Shown here: positions 6,521 through 7,306 of the stretch, piece after piece
Layout: each line of letters begins with the position of its first letter
How positions within the stretch are numbered: position 1 is the first letter of the stretch
The notes under the pieces: generated by a model
Told to the model about the DNA's origin: nothing
Databases searched by the model: none
What the model saw: the letters and a program-made list of their open reading frames with translations, nothing else
Source: Candidatus Thorarchaeota archaeon
GTDB taxonomy: Archaea; Asgardarchaeota; Thorarchaeia; Thorarchaeales; Thorarchaeaceae
Reading direction: 5' to 3'
DNA: 7,306 bases
Assembly (NCBI GenBank): GCA_018238825.1
Contig: JABCSP010000106.1
Coordinates: 1-7,306 of the forward strand
Translations under genes and position numbers: made by a program

Positions 6521-6642
6521 CACGCGCCAATACTCTGCAAGTACCTCGTCCTTGTTCGAATACTATTGAGCATCTGAACCACCACTGCTATTCCATTAAG
6601 TTCGAATTCCTGAATGATTTTGCCAAAATATAACCACTCCAT
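6517..6642 (-). CDS. Possible small ORF, antisense and convergent to the isomerase gene tail
   Basis: On the minus strand the ATG at 6642 opens 41 codons, starting MEWLYFGKIIQEFELNG and ending in RYLQSIGAC, with the TAA overlapping the isomerase stop region by 4 nt. A GTG at 6672 would give 51 residues. The frame itself is stop-free for 94 codons (6801 back to 6520), longer than expected by chance in DNA this AT-rich. No Shine-Dalgarno precedes either start and I recognise no family. It may be a small gene, a decayed remnant that lost its start, or chance. Confidence 0.22.
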   Translation of the reverse strand: MEWLYFGKIIQEFELNGIAVVVQMLNSIRTRTRYLQSIGAC

Positions 6643-6768
6643 TATTGCATATGTATTACATTTGCTCTTCACTAGATGAATTTGTGATGAAAATATTCGG
6701 AATTTCGAATTTCTTGGGTTTTCAAGAAGGGTTTTTCGTTGGGAAAATGGAGAAGCTAATACATAAAC

Positions 6769-6809
6769 AAACTTAGATACGACTAACTTATATAGACATA
6801 TCTAAGTTT
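6769..6809. repeat. 11-bp perfect inverted repeat around a TATA-like box
   Basis: AAACTTAGATA (6769-6779) and TATCTAAGTTT (6799-6809) are exact reverse complements separated by 19 bases. Arm centres are 30 bp apart, about three helical turns, so both arms face the same side of the DNA. The spacer holds CTTATATAG. This is the arrangement expected for a dimeric repressor operator framing a promoter. As RNA it would form a weak AU-rich stem. Which gene it serves (6911 on plus or the possible minus ORF) cannot be decided. Confidence 0.6.
6787..6795 (+). promoter_or_regulatory. TATA-like box inside the palindrome
   Basis: CTTATATAG resembles the archaeal TATA consensus and lies at the centre of the inverted repeat. 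Used on the plus strand it would give a leader of roughly 90 nt before the ATG at 6911. A second box, CTTATAAT at 6887-6894, is about 20 nt before that ATG and would give a near-leaderless transcript. Confidence 0.4.
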
Positions 6810-6910
6810 CTAGAGTATATTATTGATACATAAATTCGATAATAAATCAGTATTCTGATATCTCGACTGATAACCATGCCACACAACTTATAATTAAGGA
6901 TGAAAAAGAT

Positions 6911-7297
6911 ATGATACTTGATAAGAGTTATTCGATTGAAAAACAAGCAACTATTGCATTCATAGTTACTCAGATCTTGTTTAAAATAATATTTGAATTT
7001 GAGGGTTCAGCCATCTTTCAAGAAACACACTCAATGCCTGCATTTACAGTGATTGTAATACTAACAATCGTCTGGGGAATAATTGGCATATTATGTTTGA
7101 TTGACCTGAAGGTAGGTTACACTCTCTGCATAATTGTTGGGATCTTGAACTTCTTCCCTCTCGTCTTATTGGCAATGGGCATCGCACCATTTGGTGACCG
7201 TCCATATTTTAACGCATGGATCACATTTGCATTAATTTACTTCAGCTACAAAGTCTACAAGACTGAAACGATTCAATCTAATGAAGATAGAGCATAA
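6911..7297 (+). CDS. Small four-helix membrane protein, function unknown
   Basis: A 128-residue hydrophobic protein that I cannot assign to a family. Predicted membrane segments are about 12-29 (a more polar first helix), 43-64, 68-90 and 99-116. A short FEFEGSAIFQETHSMP stretch (28-43) lies between helices 1 and 2, and a GDRPYFN turn (95-101) precedes helix 4. The C-terminal tail is charged (YKVYKTETIQSNEDRA), probably cytoplasmic. No cysteine or histidine motif suggests a metal site or enzyme. AAGGA at 6896-6900 is 10 nt before the ATG, a usable though weak ribosome binding site. It stands about 390 bases from the isomerase gene and is probably transcribed separately from the AT-rich region with the palindrome. 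Confidence 0.7.
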   Translation: MILDKSYSIEKQATIAFIVTQILFKIIFEFEGSAIFQETHSMPAFTVIVILTIVWGIIGILCLIDLKVGYTLCIIVGILNFFPLVLLAMGIAPFGDRPYFNAWITFALIYFSYKVYKTETIQSNEDRA

Positions 7298-7306
7298 GCT
7301 ACCAAA

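Larger units (their letters stand above)
6521..6910. other. AT-rich intergenic interval with regulatory-looking repeats
   Basis: About 390 bases lie between two plus-strand genes. Apart from the possible minus-strand ORF and the inverted repeat listed separately, I see a tandem GAATTTC pair (6700-6713), a small ATTCG-N6-CGAAT dyad (6695-6710), GTTCGAAT at 6554 and again at 6600, and AACTTATA at 6785 and again exactly 100 bases on at 6885. No tRNA cloverleaf, CRISPR unit or clear T-rich terminator was found after the isomerase stop. Confidence 0.5.

Noticed and set aside
6554..6608. GTTCGAAT copies resembling a tRNA T-loop
   Set aside because: No matching acceptor, D or anticodon stems could be built around either copy.
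1..7306. CRISPR array, insertion sequence or phage-type element
   Set aside because: No regularly spaced repeats, transposase or integrase motifs, or terminal repeats with target duplications were seen.

Overview
The window looks archaeal. It carries PurP (formate-dependent FAICAR synthetase, an archaeal enzyme family), a type II isopentenyl diphosphate isomerase, short or overlapping intergenic junctions, TATA-like boxes and a few strong GGAGGT ribosome binding sites. The DNA is AT-leaning. An Asgard-type or related uncultivated lineage is possible, but I cannot fix the taxonomy from the sequence alone.

Layout. Positions 1-473 (minus strand) hold the 5' part of a broken or partial gene for an Ig-like-repeat surface protein; its style and codon use differ from the rest of the window. 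Positions 466-4592 (minus) form a purine operon read in the order purN, purF, purP (copy A), a possible 31-33-residue micro-ORF, purP (copy B). The junctions are purN/purF 'TAGTG', purF/purP-A 'ATGA', purP-A/micro-ORF 'TGATG' and micro-ORF/purP-B 'ATGA', so the block looks translationally coupled. Positions 4698-5243 (minus) encode an unrecognised four-helix membrane protein upstream of, and co-oriented with, the purine block. Positions 5244-5389 are a divergent promoter region. Positions 5390-6520 (plus) encode type II IPP isomerase. Positions 6521-6910 are a roughly 390-base AT-rich interval with a possible antisense small ORF, an 11-bp perfect inverted repeat flanking a TATA-like box, and a second TATA-like copy exactly 100 bp downstream. 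Positions 6911-7297 (plus) encode a small four-helix membrane protein of unknown function.

How the genes work together. PurF makes phosphoribosylamine from PRPP and glutamine. PurN formylates GAR, normally with a folate-type formyl donor. PurP formylates AICAR with free formate and ATP. The operon therefore encodes the first step and both formyl-transfer steps of IMP synthesis, with two different one-carbon donors. The second PurP copy has lost the glycine-rich ATP-grasp loop and other signature residues, so it may have a different job. The isomerase serves archaeal isoprenoid lipid synthesis and has no evident link to the purine genes.

The most interesting points are the micro-ORF stitched between the two purP genes, the divergent second PurP, the abrupt change of sequence character near position 475, and the palindrome-framed promoter near 6789.
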